From: Dryocola sp036489025
GTDB lineage: Bacteria > Pseudomonadota > Gammaproteobacteria > Enterobacterales > Enterobacteriaceae
Assembly: GCA_036489025.1 (NCBI GenBank)
Contig: DASXGN010000013.1
Span: 73,303 to 137,302, forward strand
DNA: 64,000 nucleotides
Direction: 5' to 3'
The notes below the pieces were generated by a model. The model had not been told where the DNA came from, searched no databases, and worked only from the letters and a program-made list of their open reading frames with translations. Of the stretch, positions 33,342-43,470 are shown piece by piece. The stretch's first letter is position 1. Each line of letters opens with the position of its first letter. The translations under genes and the position numbers were made by a program.

Positions 33342-36300
33342 ATGGACGTCAGCCGCAGAAAGTTTTTTAAAATCTGTGCCGGCGGAATGGCAGGTACCAC
33401 AGCGGCAATGTTGGGCTTCGCGCCGACAGCCGCGCTTGCGGAAGTGCGCAACTACAAGCTGCTGCGCGCAAAAGAAACTCGCAATACCTGTACTTACTGT
33501 TCCGTTGGTTGTGGATTATTGATGTACAGCCTGGGTGATGGCTCGAAGAACGCCAAATCCAGCATTTTCCATGTTGAAGGGGATCCGGATCATCCGGTCA
33601 GCCGCGGGGCGCTTTGCCCGAAAGGCGCGGGCCTGCTGGATTACGTCCACAGCGATACCCGACTGCGCTACCCGGAATACCGCGCGCCAGGTTCAGATAA
33701 ATGGCAGCGAATCAGCTGGCAGGACGCCTTCGAGCGTATCGCCCGCCTGATGAAAAGCGACCGCGACGCCAACTTCGTTGAAAAGAACGAGCAGGACGTT
33801 ACGGTTAACCGCTGGCTGTCTACCGGCATGCTGTGCGCCTCGGCGGCCAGCAATGAAACCGGGATGCTGACCCAAAAATTTGCCCGCTCGCTGGGCATGC
33901 TGGCAGTTGATAACCAGGCGCGCGTCTGACACGGACCAACGGTAGCAAGTCTTGCTCCAACATTTGGTCGCGGTGCGATGACCAACCACTGGGTTGATAT
34001 CAAAAACGCCAACGTTGTGATGGTGATGGGCGGCAACGCCGCTGAAGCGCATCCGGTGGGTTTCCGCTGGGCGATGGAAGCCAAAAACAACAACGACGCC
34101 ACGCTCATCGTGGTCGATCCGCGCTTTACCCGTACCGCTTCGGTGGCGGATATTTATGCGCCGATCCGTTCAGGGACCGACATTACCTTCCTGTCGGGCG
34201 TTATCCTGTATCTGATCAACAATAATAAAATCAACGCTGAGTACGTCAAAAACTATACCAACGCGGCCCTGCTGGTGCGCGATGATTACCGCTTTGATGA
34301 CGGCCTGTTCAGCGGCTATGACGAAGCGAAGCGCCAGTACGACAAAACGAGCTGGAACTATCAGTTCGATGAGAACGGCTACGCTAAGCGCGACGATACC
34401 CTGACCCATCCGCGCTGCGTATGGAACCTGCTCAAAGAGCACGTTTCCCGCTATACGCCGGACGTGGTGGAACACATCTGCGGTACCCCGCAGGCGGACT
34501 TCCAGAAAGTGTGTGAAGTGCTGGCCTCGACGAGCGCCGCCGACCGCACGACAACGTTCCTGTACGCGCTGGGCTGGACGCAGCATAGCGTCGGCTCGCA
34601 GAACATCCGTACGATGGCGATGATCCAGCTGCTGCTGGGCAACATGGGTATGGCGGGCGGCGGCGTGAATGCCCTGCGCGGACACTCCAATATCCAGGGC
34701 CTGACGGATCTGGGCCTGCTGTCCACCAGCCTGCCGGGCTATCTGACCCTGCCGTCCGAGAAGCAAACCGACCTGCAAACGTATCTGGCGGCCAACACGC
34801 CGAAAGCCACGCTGCCGGGCCAGGTGAACTACTGGGGCAACTACTCGAAGTTCTTCGTCAGCCTGATGAAGTCATACTACGGCGACGATGCCACCCGCGA
34901 AAACAGCTGGGGCTTTGACTGGCTGCCGAAGTGGGACCAGGCCTACGACGTGCTGAAGTACTTCGACATGATGGACCGCAATAAAGTCAACGGCTACATC
35001 TGTCAGGGCTTCAACCCGGTTGCGTCCTTCCCGGACAAAAACAAAATTGTCGCCAGCCTCAGCAAGCTGAAGTATCTGGTGATCATCGATCCGTTAGTGA
35101 CCGAGACCTCCAACTTCTGGCAGAACCACGGCGAGATGAACGACGTCGACCCGGCGAACATTCAGACGGAAGTCTTCCGCCTGCCTTCTACCTGCTTTGC
35201 GGAAGAAGACGGTTCGATTGCCAACTCCGGACGCTGGCTGCAGTGGCACTGGAAAGCTGCCGATGCGCCGGGCGAAGCGCGCAACGACGGCGAGATTCTG
35301 GCCGGACTTTATCACCGCATGCGCGAGCTTTATCGCGCGGAAGGCGGGAAAGGCGTTGAGCCGCTGCTGAAGATGGGCTGGGACTACGAGCAGCCCGATC
35401 ATCCGGAATCGGAAGAAGTGGCGAAAGAGAACAACGGCTACGCGCTCGAAGATCTCTATGACCCGGCTGGCAACCTGCTGGCGAAAAAAGGCCAGCTGCT
35501 GGACTCCTTCGCGCTGCTGCGTGACGACGGCTCCACCGCTTCGGCCTGCTGGATTTACGCCGGAAGCTGGACGGCGAAAGGCAACCAGATGGCGAACCGC
35601 GACAACAGCGATCCGTCAGGCCTGGGCAATACGCTGGGCTGGGCCTGGGCATGGCCGCTCAACCGCCGCATCATTTATAACCGCGCTTCCGCCGATCCTC
35701 AAGGTAAACCCTGGGATCCGAAACGTATGTTGATTAAATGGAACGGCGCGAAATGGGTCGGTAACGATATTCCGGACTACAACACCGCGCCTCCGGGCAG
35801 CGGCGTCGGGCCGTTTATCATGCAGCCTGAGGGCCTGGGCCGTCTGTTCGCCATCGATAAAATGGCGGAAGGGCCGTTCCCGGAGCACTACGAGCCGTTT
35901 GAAACGCCGCTGGGCACCAACCCGCTGCACCCGAACGTGGTTTCCAACCCGGCAGCTCGCCTGTACGAAGCCGATGCGAAACGCATAGGCAAGCGCAACG
36001 AGTTCCCGTACGTCGGCACCACCTATCGCCTGACCGAGCATTTCCACACCTGGACCAAGCACTCGCGCCTGAACGCTATCGTGCAGCCCGAGCAGTTTGT
36101 GGAAATCAGCGAGAAGCTGGCGGCCTCGAAGGGGATTGCCAACGGCGATCGCGTCAAGGTCAGCAGCAAGCGTGGCTTTATCCGCGCCGTCGCCGTGGTG
36201 ACACAGCGAGTCCGCACGTTGAACGCCGGTGGCCAGGAAGTGGAAACCGTCGGGATCCCGCTGCACTGGGGCTTTGAGGGCGCGGCGCGGAAGGGTTATC

Positions 36301-36389
36301 TCGCGAATACCCTGACGCCGTCGGTCGGCGACGCCAACTCGCAGACGCCGGAGTACAAGGCGTTTCTGGTCAACATTGAGAAGGCGTAA
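33342..36389 (+). CDS. fdnG: formate dehydrogenase-N major subunit, selenocysteine-containing
   Basis: 1,015 residues when the TGA at 33927-33929 is read as selenocysteine (residue 196), the same length and Sec position as E. coli FdnG; flanks are DNQARV-Sec-HGPTVASLAPTFG. A Tat signal (SRRKFFK at residues 4-10) exports the folded enzyme. A 4Fe-4S ligand set (CTYCSVGCGLL) and bis-MGD Mo domains (GFNPVASFPDKNK, GSWTAKGNQMANRD) follow. It oxidises formate in the periplasm and passes electrons to FdnH. Ordinary gene calling would split it into two pieces at the TGA; that is an artefact. Confidence 0.97.
33927..33966 (+). promoter_or_regulatory. selenocysteine codon and SECIS hairpin in fdnG
   Basis: TGA followed at once by CACGGACCAACGGTAGCAAG. 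The sequence resembles the E. coli fdn/fdhF SECIS, where a hairpin just 3' of the codon binds SelB with Sec-tRNA. CGGT lies in the expected apical position. Confidence 0.8.
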
Positions 36390-36400
36390 GGAGCGAACTC

Positions 36401-37285
36401 ATGTCCATGCAATCTCAGGATATTATTAAGCGTTCGGCAACGAACAGCATTACGCCTCCGCCGCAGGCTCGCGACTATAAAGAAGAGGTCGCCAAGCTTA
36501 TCGATGTGTCCAGCTGCATTGGCTGCAAGGCCTGCCAGGTGGCGTGTTCCGAATGGAACGACATCCGTGATGAGGTCGGTCACTGCGTCGGGGTGTACGA
36601 CAACCCCGCCGATTTGAGCGCCAAATCCTGGACGCTGATGCGCTTTAGCGAAACCACGCAGAACGGCAAGCTGGAGTGGCTGATTCGTAAAGACGGCTGC
36701 ATGCACTGTGCGGATCCGGGCTGCCTGAAGGCCTGCCCGTCCGCCGGAGCAATCATCCAGTACGCCAACGGTATCGTTGATTTTCAGTCTGAACATTGTA
36801 TTGGCTGCGGCTACTGTATCGCCGGCTGCCCGTTCAATATTCCGCGTCTGAACAAGGACGATAACCGCGTGTACAAATGCACGCTGTGCGTCGACCGCGT
36901 GAGCGTGGGCCAGGAACCGGCCTGCGTGAAAACCTGCCCGACCGGCGCCATTCATTTCGGCACCAAGAAGGAGATGCTGGAAGTGGCGGACGAACGCGTG
37001 ATGAAGCTGCAAAAACGCGGCTACCCGCACGCGGGCGTTTACAATCCGCAGGGCGTTGGCGGCACGCACGTAATGTATGTGCTGCACCACGCCGACCAGC
37101 CGGAGCTGTACCACAATCTGCCGAAAGACCCGCACATCGATACGCCGGTCAATCTGTGGAAAGGTCTGCTTAAGCCGCTTTCCGCCGCGGGCTTTATCGC
37201 CACCTTCGCCGGGCTGATTTTCCACTACATCGGAGTGGGGCCTAACGAAGAGGTGGATGAAGACGAGGAGGATAACCATGAGTAA
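36401..37285 (+). CDS. fdnH: formate dehydrogenase-N iron-sulfur subunit
   Basis: 294 residues, as in E. coli. Four 4Fe-4S ligand groups are visible: CIGCKACQVAC, CMHCADPGCLKAC, CIGCGYCIAGC and CTLCVDR with CVKTCPTGAI. A C-terminal membrane anchor (PLSAAGFIATFAGLIFHYIG) holds it to the periplasmic face. It relays electrons from FdnG to haem b of FdnI. Starts 11 bp after fdnG; its end overlaps fdnI. Confidence 0.97.
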   Translation: MSMQSQDIIKRSATNSITPPPQARDYKEEVAKLIDVSSCIGCKACQVACSEWNDIRDEVGHCVGVYDNPADLSAKSWTLMRFSETTQNGKLEWLIRKDGCMHCADPGCLKACPSAGAIIQYANGIVDFQSEHCIGCGYCIAGCPFNIPRLNKDDNRVYKCTLCVDRVSVGQEPACVKTCPTGAIHFGTKKEMLEVADERVMKLQKRGYPHAGVYNPQGVGGTHVMYVLHHADQPELYHNLPKDPHIDTPVNLWKGLLKPLSAAGFIATFAGLIFHYIGVGPNEEVDEDEEDNHE

Positions 37286-37934
37286 GCAAAGCAAAATGAT
37301 TGTCAGGACGAAATTCATCGACCGGGCCTGTCACTGGACGGTGGTGATTTGCTTCTTCCTCGTGTCGCTCTCGGGCATCGCGCTGTTCTTCCCGACGCTA
37401 CAGTGGCTGACGGAAACCTTCGGTACGCCGCAGATGGGGCGTATTTTGCACCCGTTCTTCGGCGTCCTGATTTTCGTGGCGCTGATGTTTATGTTTGGCC
37501 GTTTTGTGCACCACAATATTCCCGACCGCCACGACTGGCCGTGGGTGAAAGGCATTGTGGAAGTGCTCAAGGGCAACGAACATAAGGTGGCGAAGGTCGG
37601 CAAATATAACGCCGGGCAGAAGATGATGTTCTGGACCATCATGAGCATGATTTTCGTGCTGCTGGTGACCGGCGTCATTATCTGGCGGCCCTACTTTGCC
37701 GACTTCTTCCCGATTAAAGTTGTGCGCTACAGCCTGCTGATCCACGCCACGACGGCGATTATTTTGATTCACGCCATTTTGATTCATATGTATATGGCGT
37801 TCTGGGTCAAAGGCTCCATCAAGGGCATGATCGTCGGCAAAGTCAGCCGCCGCTGGGCGAAGAAACACCATCCTCGCTGGTATCAGGATGTTGAAAGGGT
37901 AGAAGCCAAAAAAGAGAATGCTGAAGGGCTGTAA
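37278..37934 (+). CDS. fdnI: formate dehydrogenase-N cytochrome b556 subunit
   Basis: 218 residues from the ATG at 37278, inside the end of fdnH and next to GAGGATAACC. Four membrane segments, with haem-ligand histidines in RACHWTVVICFF, LHPFFGVLIF and LLIHATTAIILIHAILIHMYM. It reduces menaquinone on the cytoplasmic side with electrons from formate. Followed by a terminator shared with the convergent ybdG. Confidence 0.96.
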   Translation: MSKQSKMIVRTKFIDRACHWTVVICFFLVSLSGIALFFPTLQWLTETFGTPQMGRILHPFFGVLIFVALMFMFGRFVHHNIPDRHDWPWVKGIVEVLKGNEHKVAKVGKYNAGQKMMFWTIMSMIFVLLVTGVIIWRPYFADFFPIKVVRYSLLIHATTAIILIHAILIHMYMAFWVKGSIKGMIVGKVSRRWAKKHHPRWYQDVERVEAKKENAEGL

Positions 37935-37953
37935 TTCACCGGCCTCTTGAGAC

Positions 37954-37997
37954 AAAAAAGCCCGCCTGGCGAATGATTCCCGGCGGGCTTTTTTTAT
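37954..37997. terminator. bidirectional terminator between fdnI and ybdG
   Basis: AAAAAAGCCCGCC pairs with GGCGGGCTTTTTTT across a 15-base loop, with A and T runs on either side, so it can stop transcripts from both convergent genes. Confidence 0.9.
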
Positions 37998-38013
37998 TTT
38001 TGCTTTTCAGCCG

Positions 38014-39261
38014 CTAGCGATTCAATTGTACCGCCACCGAGCGAATATCGTTCCCGGTCGGAGACTGATGAATGCGCAGACCAAACTCTTCAATAACCGC
38101 AAAAATATGTTCAAAAATATCTGCCTGAATGGCCTCATATTCCAGCCACGCAACGGTATTGGTGAAGCAGTAAATTTCCAGCGGCAAACCGTCCACGCCG
38201 GGCGCAAGCTGGCGCACCATCAGCGTCATATCTTTGCGAATGCGCGGATGGTTCTGCAAATACTCGGTGAGGTAAACCCTGAACGTGCCAACATTGGTCA
38301 TGCTGCGCCCGTTGAGCACCGAAGAAGTATCGCTATTGTGCGTCCGGTTATATTCCTCAATTTCTTTGCTTCGGGAATCCATATAAGGCTTCAGCAGCCG
38401 GGCATTAATCAGGCGCTGCTGCTCTTCATTCGACAGAAAATGAATGCTGGTGGTATCAATATTAATGCTGCGCTTAATACGACGACCGCCGGACTGCGAC
38501 ATGCCGCTCCAGTTTTTAAACGCGTCTGAGACCAGCGCATAGGTTGGGATCGTGGTAATTGTGTTATCCCAGTTCTGTACTTTCACCGTCGTCAGGCCAA
38601 TATCCGTGACCGCACCGTCGGCCCCGAACTTCGGCATTTCCAGCCAGTCGCCGAGCTTCAACATACGGTTGGCGGACAGCTGAATGCCCGCCACAAGCCC
38701 AAGAATCGGGTCTTTAAACACCAACATCAGCACCGCGGCCATCGCCCCCAGACCGCTGATCAAAATCGCCGGAGACTGGCCGATGATGCGCGAGATCATC
38801 ATGATGCCAATCACAATCGCACTGATTAACTTCACGCCCTGGAAAATGCCTTTTAGCGGAATATTCGAAGCAAAGGTCAGCTTCTGCGAGAAGTTATAAA
38901 TCACGTCCAGCAAGGAGAATAATGAAAGCAGGGAATACAGCATGATCCACAGCTGCGCGGCGATAATCAAAAACGTACTGATCTCGCTGCCTTTTTCCAG
39001 CCACAGCACCGCCTGAATATTGACGATAATCCCCTGAAGGGTCAGCGCCAGGCGTTGGAAAAGTTTATTTTCCGTAATAATTTGCAGCCAGAGGTGCGAG
39101 CTGGATTTCGCCATTCTTTCAAAGGTGCGCAGCACGATAACGTGCAGGACAAAATGCACCAGCAGAGAAAAGATAAAAATAATACTAAGCACTAAAATTA
39201 ATGAGGTCGTTTGATTAATCACAACCCCAAATCCATTTAAAAATGTAGCCAATTCTTTCAT
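38014..39261 (-). CDS. ybdG: miniconductance mechanosensitive channel YbdG
   Basis: 415 residues, the same length as E. coli YbdG, of the MscS superfamily. Five membrane segments in the N-terminal half, ending with the pore helix ILISGLGAMAAVLMLVFKDP, then the cytoplasmic beta and alpha/beta domains (LGDWLEMPKFGADGAVTDIGL, NWDNTITTIPTYAL, SGGRRIKRSINID). It gates in response to membrane tension under hypo-osmotic shock. A 91-residue frame just upstream overlaps its start codon. Confidence 0.95.
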   Translation of the reverse strand: MKELATFLNGFGVVINQTTSLILVLSIIFIFSLLVHFVLHVIVLRTFERMAKSSSHLWLQIITENKLFQRLALTLQGIIVNIQAVLWLEKGSEISTFLIIAAQLWIMLYSLLSLFSLLDVIYNFSQKLTFASNIPLKGIFQGVKLISAIVIGIMMISRIIGQSPAILISGLGAMAAVLMLVFKDPILGLVAGIQLSANRMLKLGDWLEMPKFGADGAVTDIGLTTVKVQNWDNTITTIPTYALVSDAFKNWSGMSQSGGRRIKRSINIDTTSIHFLSNEEQQRLINARLLKPYMDSRSKEIEEYNRTHNSDTSSVLNGRSMTNVGTFRVYLTEYLQNHPRIRKDMTLMVRQLAPGVDGLPLEIYCFTNTVAWLEYEAIQADIFEHIFAVIEEFGLRIHQSPTGNDIRSVAVQLNR

Positions 39262-39533
39262 AACATCTCCTTTAAATCAGCGGGTATGATGCCGTCTATG
39301 GCGCCGGGCTGCAACTTGCGATGGCGAAGCAAATGTCTTAAAAAAATATCTTGTCGGTTTGTGGCATGTTGGGAGAAATGGGGAATTTCTTCAGCCGAGG
39401 TAATAGCCGCCAAATACAGGCAGCCTGAAAGGTCATGATTAATATTTATTGATTCAGGCAAAGCGAATATGTTTTTGAGCTCCGCGAGCGATAGTGAACG
39501 CCAGTAAGACGTCGAAGCATACGTAAACCTCAT
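39258..39533 (-). CDS. hypothetical 91-residue frame overlapping ybdG start, uncertain
   Basis: From an ATG at 39533 that lies within the last repeat of array 2, the frame reads RFTYASTSYWRSLSLAELKN, a middle with INHDLSGCLYLAAITSAEEIP, and ends LQPGAIDGIIPADLKEML; its TGA overlaps the ybdG ATG (ATGA). That arrangement suggests translational coupling. Against it, the first ~20 codons come from a degenerate CRISPR repeat and old spacer, and no ribosome site is clear. Either a remnant of an upstream ybdG partner whose front was lost, or chance. Confidence 0.25.
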   Translation of the reverse strand: MRFTYASTSYWRSLSLAELKNIFALPESININHDLSGCLYLAAITSAEEIPHFSQHATNRQDIFLRHLLRHRKLQPGAIDGIIPADLKEML

Positions 39534-40580
39534 TTCTAAGCTGCCTGTACGGCAGTGAACAAAAAGCAGTGAATTGCGATATGTGTCGCGAATTTCTAAG
39601 CTGCCTGTACGGCAGTGAACTACGCCTTGGTGATGTGAGCAGGGCTGATATGTTTCTAAGCTGCCTGTACGGCAGTGAACCAGTTCGGTGAGTTTGTCGA
39701 TCACCTCGGCATTTTCTAAGCTGCCTGTACGGCAGTGAACATCCCCAGCGAACGATGCAACTCTCCCATTACTTTCTAAGCTGCCTGTACGGCAGTGAAC
39801 GATTCGCGCTGGAATCTATGTTGACGAATTAGTTTCTAAGCTGCCTGTACGGCAGTGAACTCCCAGGCGACTGGCAAGGCGGCTTAATTTGCTTTCTAAG
39901 CTGCCTGTACGGCAGTGAACCGTAATTTCCTCAAACAAGCAAGAAACGGATGTTTCTAAGCTGCCTGTACGGCAGTGAACCGCCAGCTTTCGCATTCGCG
40001 CAGCAATGGTCTTTTCTAAGCTGCCTGTACGGCAGTGAACGTATGGATGCGGTGCTGGCTGCGGCTGATGTTTTTCTAAGCTGCCTGTACGGCAGTGAAC
40101 TCCGCCGCTTCCCGCAGTGCCAGTAGCTCACTTTTCTAAGCTGCCTGTACGGCAGTGAACACGGAGTGACCTGGATTATTTATTCGAGCTGTTTTCTAAG
40201 CTGCCTGTACGGCAGTGAACTAGCTGACCCTTTCCCGGTTGTAATTTGCTCATTTCTAAGCTGCCTGTACGGCAGTGAACCATCGGGGTGACCAGTACGC
40301 GGATCAGCTCAGTTTCTAAGCTGCCTGTACGGCAGTGAACATGATTTCAACGACTGGGAGTCCGTTCGGAACTTTCTAAGCTGCCTGTACGGCAGTGAAC
40401 GACCTCGTGATTGTTGCTGCGCGTCCTGGAATTTTCTAAGCTGCCTGTACGGCAGTGAACAAGTAATGGAAACGACAGATATTGACCCTACCTTTCTAAG
40501 CTGCCTGTACGGCAGTGAACGAATGGAAAGACATTGTTCATGGCACCCTCGATTTCTAAGCTGCCTGTACGGCAGTGAAC
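39533..40580 (-). CRISPR. CRISPR array 2 (type I-F), 18 repeats
   Basis: 18 copies of the 28-bp repeat (GTACGG variant, identical to array 1) at exact 60-bp pitch from 39533 to 40553, with 17 spacers of 32 bp. A badly decayed copy at 39472-39499 (about 19 of 28 matching, ending AGTGAAC) with a 33-bp 'spacer' marks the former left end. The leader is on the right, next to csy4, and transcription runs left in the same direction as the cas operon. Confidence 0.97.
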
Positions 40581-40730
40581 AGAAGTCTTACATGCATAAC
40601 TTATTGATGCAATAAGATAAAAGCAGTCTCAACGCTTAAAAACCCTTTTCAAAACCTGCAAATTAACTGCCAATAAAATCAATAAGTTAATCAGGCATCA
40701 AAAATTAGGGTTCTTCAGAGGGGACAAAAT
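40581..40730 (-). promoter_or_regulatory. leader of CRISPR array 2
   Basis: Begins AGAAGTCTTACATGCATAAC as in array 1. IHF consensus site at 40677-40689 (AATCAATAAGTTA), bracketed by AACCCTTTTC (40641-40650) and AAAAATTAGGGTT (40700-40712). Distances from the first repeat equal those in array 1. The remaining 40731-40965 up to csy4 has no supported gene and includes GCGGCTATAAAA, similar to a site beside array 1. Confidence 0.8.
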
Positions 40731-40965
40731 TGCCGCTGGCTGCCCAGGCGGGTTATTCCTTGCGCCGAGCGTGTCAAAATACGGCCATTCCGCAGCGGCT
40801 ATAAAAATGGGTTTACCGCAATCAGCATTCCCGCTGCTCGGGCGCAGAAGTTCAACGGAAAAATGGTTCGTTTCTACGTCTCGAAAGACGGGAATGAAAT
40901 GATGAGATTTTTGCTGGACTGACGATAATAAAGCCGGGCATGGTACGTACTGCCCGGCTGATTTA

Positions 40966-41520
40966 TCAGAACCAGGGAATGGTCGCTTCGGCGCTCAAGC
41001 CATAGGTGCTGAACAGCCCACCTGATGCGTCCTGTTTCAGCTCGCCGTGCTGGATAAACAGGCGGAAGTTCTCTTTGCTGGAGAGGCTTCTCATCTGAAT
41101 AAACGGCAGCGAACAGCGATCTTCTTTGACGCTCCCCAACCGAAGCTCGGCTTCTTCTTCCGTTATCCACCCTTTACGAACCGAGCGGCGCAGCAGGCGA
41201 GCGGCGCTGCTTTTGACCTGGACTCGCGCCACCGTTCGCCAGCCTTTGATTTCAGGCACCGACTTTACCGCAGTCGCCGCGCAGTAATCGTTCAGTCCGG
41301 CGCGCCAGCGGCCCGCTTCCAGCTCTTTAAGGGCTGACTGCTGACCATGCAGCCGTATAACGCTGCCAGGTTTGACGCTGTGTTCCGGAAAGCTCACGCC
41401 GATATCACCTTTACCCCGAGCGCCCAGAGCACGATGCAATTTGGCAAACAGCGCCGACATCAGCATTTCCTCTTTAAACTCGGGATCCGGCAGCACCCTT
41501 ATTTCAATAAAGTGATCCAT
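40966..41520 (-). CDS. csy4: Cas6f/Csy4 crRNA endoribonuclease
   Basis: 184 residues from the ATG at 41520; a frame open upstream adds ten residues overlapping csy3. MDHFIEIRVLPDPEF start, catalytic His at residue 29 (LFAKLHRAL) as in Pseudomonas Csy4, and the basic helix RRSVRKG with ARLLRR that grips the repeat hairpin. It cuts the pre-crRNA below the CTGCC/GGCAG stem and stays bound as the head of the Csy complex. Last gene of the cas operon. Confidence 0.95.
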   Translation of the reverse strand: MDHFIEIRVLPDPEFKEEMLMSALFAKLHRALGARGKGDIGVSFPEHSVKPGSVIRLHGQQSALKELEAGRWRAGLNDYCAATAVKSVPEIKGWRTVARVQVKSSAARLLRRSVRKGWITEEEAELRLGSVKEDRCSLPFIQMRSLSSKENFRLFIQHGELKQDASGGLFSTYGLSAEATIPWF

Positions 41521-41530
41521 ACTCGCCGCC

Positions 41531-42526
41531 TTATTCAGATTTCTCACCAAATACGCCGCCGCGGATCAGCACGGCCATCACGTAATGCTGCTGCTCAACG
41601 GCGGGTTTATCTCCTTTGGTCACCCAGTTATCCAGCAGGGTGTAAAAATCCATTTTTTCTTTCGGCTGGCGGCAGGCAATGCCGCGGCTGGTGACCGAAC
41701 CGTAAGGTTCCACCGCAATGGCGCCCAGCGACTCTACCTGGGGATGCCAGGTATCGATGGTGCGCAGCGCATTGCCCACTTTTTGGGAATGCAGCGCCGC
41801 AACGTCGCTCACCTGGTAAAGCACCTTGCTTTTGGAACTGTTGCTGTCCAGCACCAGTTCCTGAGAGGGGAACACTTCCTGGCCCTGGCCCAGGCGAACG
41901 AACGCCTCCACGTTGAGCAGAACAAAAGAGTCCCCTTTCAGCCCGCTGGCGACTTCTTTAGCCAGTTCCTGAACGTTGCCGTCACGCTGGTCAAAATCAC
42001 GCAGGGAATAATCATGGGCGTTAAACTCCCAGGTTTTACTGCCCTTCACGACGACGCGGATATGCTCGGCCCCTACCCGGTTGCGCCATAAAAAGCGCCC
42101 GTTGGCGAGGTTGGCGGCATAGCGCAGGGCCAGCTCGTCGAAGCCATGCTCGGCGATATAGCCTTCAATAACCTGCTGCAACGCATCCTGATACTGCCTG
42201 TCGTTGCACACCGAAGGAGTGGCGAGATTGCCAAGCACGCGCAGAGAAAAACTCATCTTTAGCGTGTCGGCATCCGCAGGCAGCGCGGCGACATCCACCC
42301 GTTGCAGGTTCGCTTTCTGAATTTCTGCATCAAGCTTTGCCGGATCGCTGACCAGCGCATTCTTCAGGCGGTTTGAAATTGTGCCACGCACCGCTTTTTC
42401 CTGAATGCGGATTGGCTGCCAGCTTTCGCCCAGCCAGTTTCCGGCGGAGAGCATTGCGTCAGAGTTTGCCAGCTTACGTTCGAATGCCAGCACTGAAGCG
42501 GTTTTGATCGCGGATGATTTAGCCAT
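41531..42526 (-). CDS. csy3: Cas7f/Csy3 backbone subunit
   Basis: 331 residues. Starts MAKSSAIKTASVLAFERKLANSDAML and contains the family segments GNWLGESWQPIRIQEKAVRGTI and GRFLWRNRVGAEHIRV. Six copies line the crRNA spacer in the type I-F surveillance complex. Lies 11 bp after csy2. Confidence 0.96.
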   Translation of the reverse strand: MAKSSAIKTASVLAFERKLANSDAMLSAGNWLGESWQPIRIQEKAVRGTISNRLKNALVSDPAKLDAEIQKANLQRVDVAALPADADTLKMSFSLRVLGNLATPSVCNDRQYQDALQQVIEGYIAEHGFDELALRYAANLANGRFLWRNRVGAEHIRVVVKGSKTWEFNAHDYSLRDFDQRDGNVQELAKEVASGLKGDSFVLLNVEAFVRLGQGQEVFPSQELVLDSNSSKSKVLYQVSDVAALHSQKVGNALRTIDTWHPQVESLGAIAVEPYGSVTSRGIACRQPKEKMDFYTLLDNWVTKGDKPAVEQQHYVMAVLIRGGVFGEKSE

Positions 42527-42537
42527 TTTTTCGTCCC

Positions 42538-43470
42538 TTAAAATGTATCGTAATAGTTAGATTCTTCTTCCTGCTCGTCGGCAGGCTGTGCCTGGCCGCA
42601 GCAGTAATAACCGGTTTCGGTCGTGCGATAGCGCCAGAACAGCTCGTCCGCATCTTTAATGCGCAGCACGCCAGCCCATTCCCCTACGCCATACACCGCT
42701 TCGGCAAAGCAGAACGGCGTCTCGCTGTCGCGGGCATTGGCGACGCTGCCGGGCTCATAAAGCGCGGAAATACGCTGCCAGCCGGTCATCAGCGGCACCA
42801 GGTAGCCGGGGAAGGGTTTCGCCTGATAGTGCCAGGTGGCAGCCCCCTCCGGCTGTTCTTCACTCTCAGCCGCCATTTTTAACGCGGCGAAATCAAGCCA
42901 GGCGTCGATCATTTCCGCATCGGGGTTGATCTGCCGGAGGGCCTGATGGTGCTCTGCCAGCCAGGACGAACGGTCGCGTAACACAAAGCCCGGCATCAGC
43001 CCGTAGAGCATCGATTTAAGATTGTTTTGGCTGCAAATCTGAACCTTGCGCAGCCCGGTAATTGTGCCCCCCGCCAGCTTTTGCGTCTGGCAAAGCGTTT
43101 GCAGGTGAGCTGCCAGCGCCCGCAGGCCAACGTCGCCGTTCGGGATCTCGCCGTGGCATTCCAGCACCAGTGAAACGGTGAGGTGCATGCGCCCTTCCTC
43201 ATTGAATGAAGCCGTTTTCCCTTCACGAGTCAATGGGTTACGCGTAAGCGCAAACTGATAGTCGCGCCCGGAGGAATAAGCATGCACCTGGTGACGATGG
43301 CAAACCACGCCGCAGCCTTCCAGCGTTAGTCCGTGGCTGATTTGAAGTTTGCGGGACAGCGCGTGCGTGTAGCCCAGAAAATGGGTGATCGCCGGAAAGC
43401 CCCAGGTCAGCCCCGCCACGGCGTTGGCATTTTCAATCTCCAGCCACGGCAAAATAATCACGTTAGTCAT
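42538..43470 (-). CDS. csy2: Cas5f/Csy2
   Basis: 310 residues from ATG 43470, which has AGGAGA upstream; it overlaps the end of csy1 by eight bases. Family segments VIILPWLEIENANAVAGLTW, GFPAITHFLGYTHALSRK and LVPLMTGWQRISALYEPGSV are present. It caps the 5' handle of the crRNA together with Csy1. The last residues contain a short acidic tail (DEQEEESNYYDTF). Confidence 0.95.
   Translation of the reverse strand: MTNVIILPWLEIENANAVAGLTWGFPAITHFLGYTHALSRKLQISHGLTLEGCGVVCHRHQVHAYSSGRDYQFALTRNPLTREGKTASFNEEGRMHLTVSLVLECHGEIPNGDVGLRALAAHLQTLCQTQKLAGGTITGLRKVQICSQNNLKSMLYGLMPGFVLRDRSSWLAEHHQALRQINPDAEMIDAWLDFAALKMAAESEEQPEGAATWHYQAKPFPGYLVPLMTGWQRISALYEPGSVANARDSETPFCFAEAVYGVGEWAGVLRIKDADELFWRYRTTETGYYCCGQAQPADEQEEESNYYDTF

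Noticed and set aside
33342..33929. Apparent 195-residue truncated molybdopterin oxidoreductase followed by a second gene from 33978
   Set aside because: The TGA at 33927 is at the known Sec196 site of FdnG, followed by a SECIS-like hairpin; both parts form one gene of normal length.
36296..37318. 340-residue leftward frame opposite fdnH and 390-residue frame opposite ybdK (31990-33162)
   Set aside because: Both lie antisense to clearly recognised genes and show low-complexity or unrelated composition.
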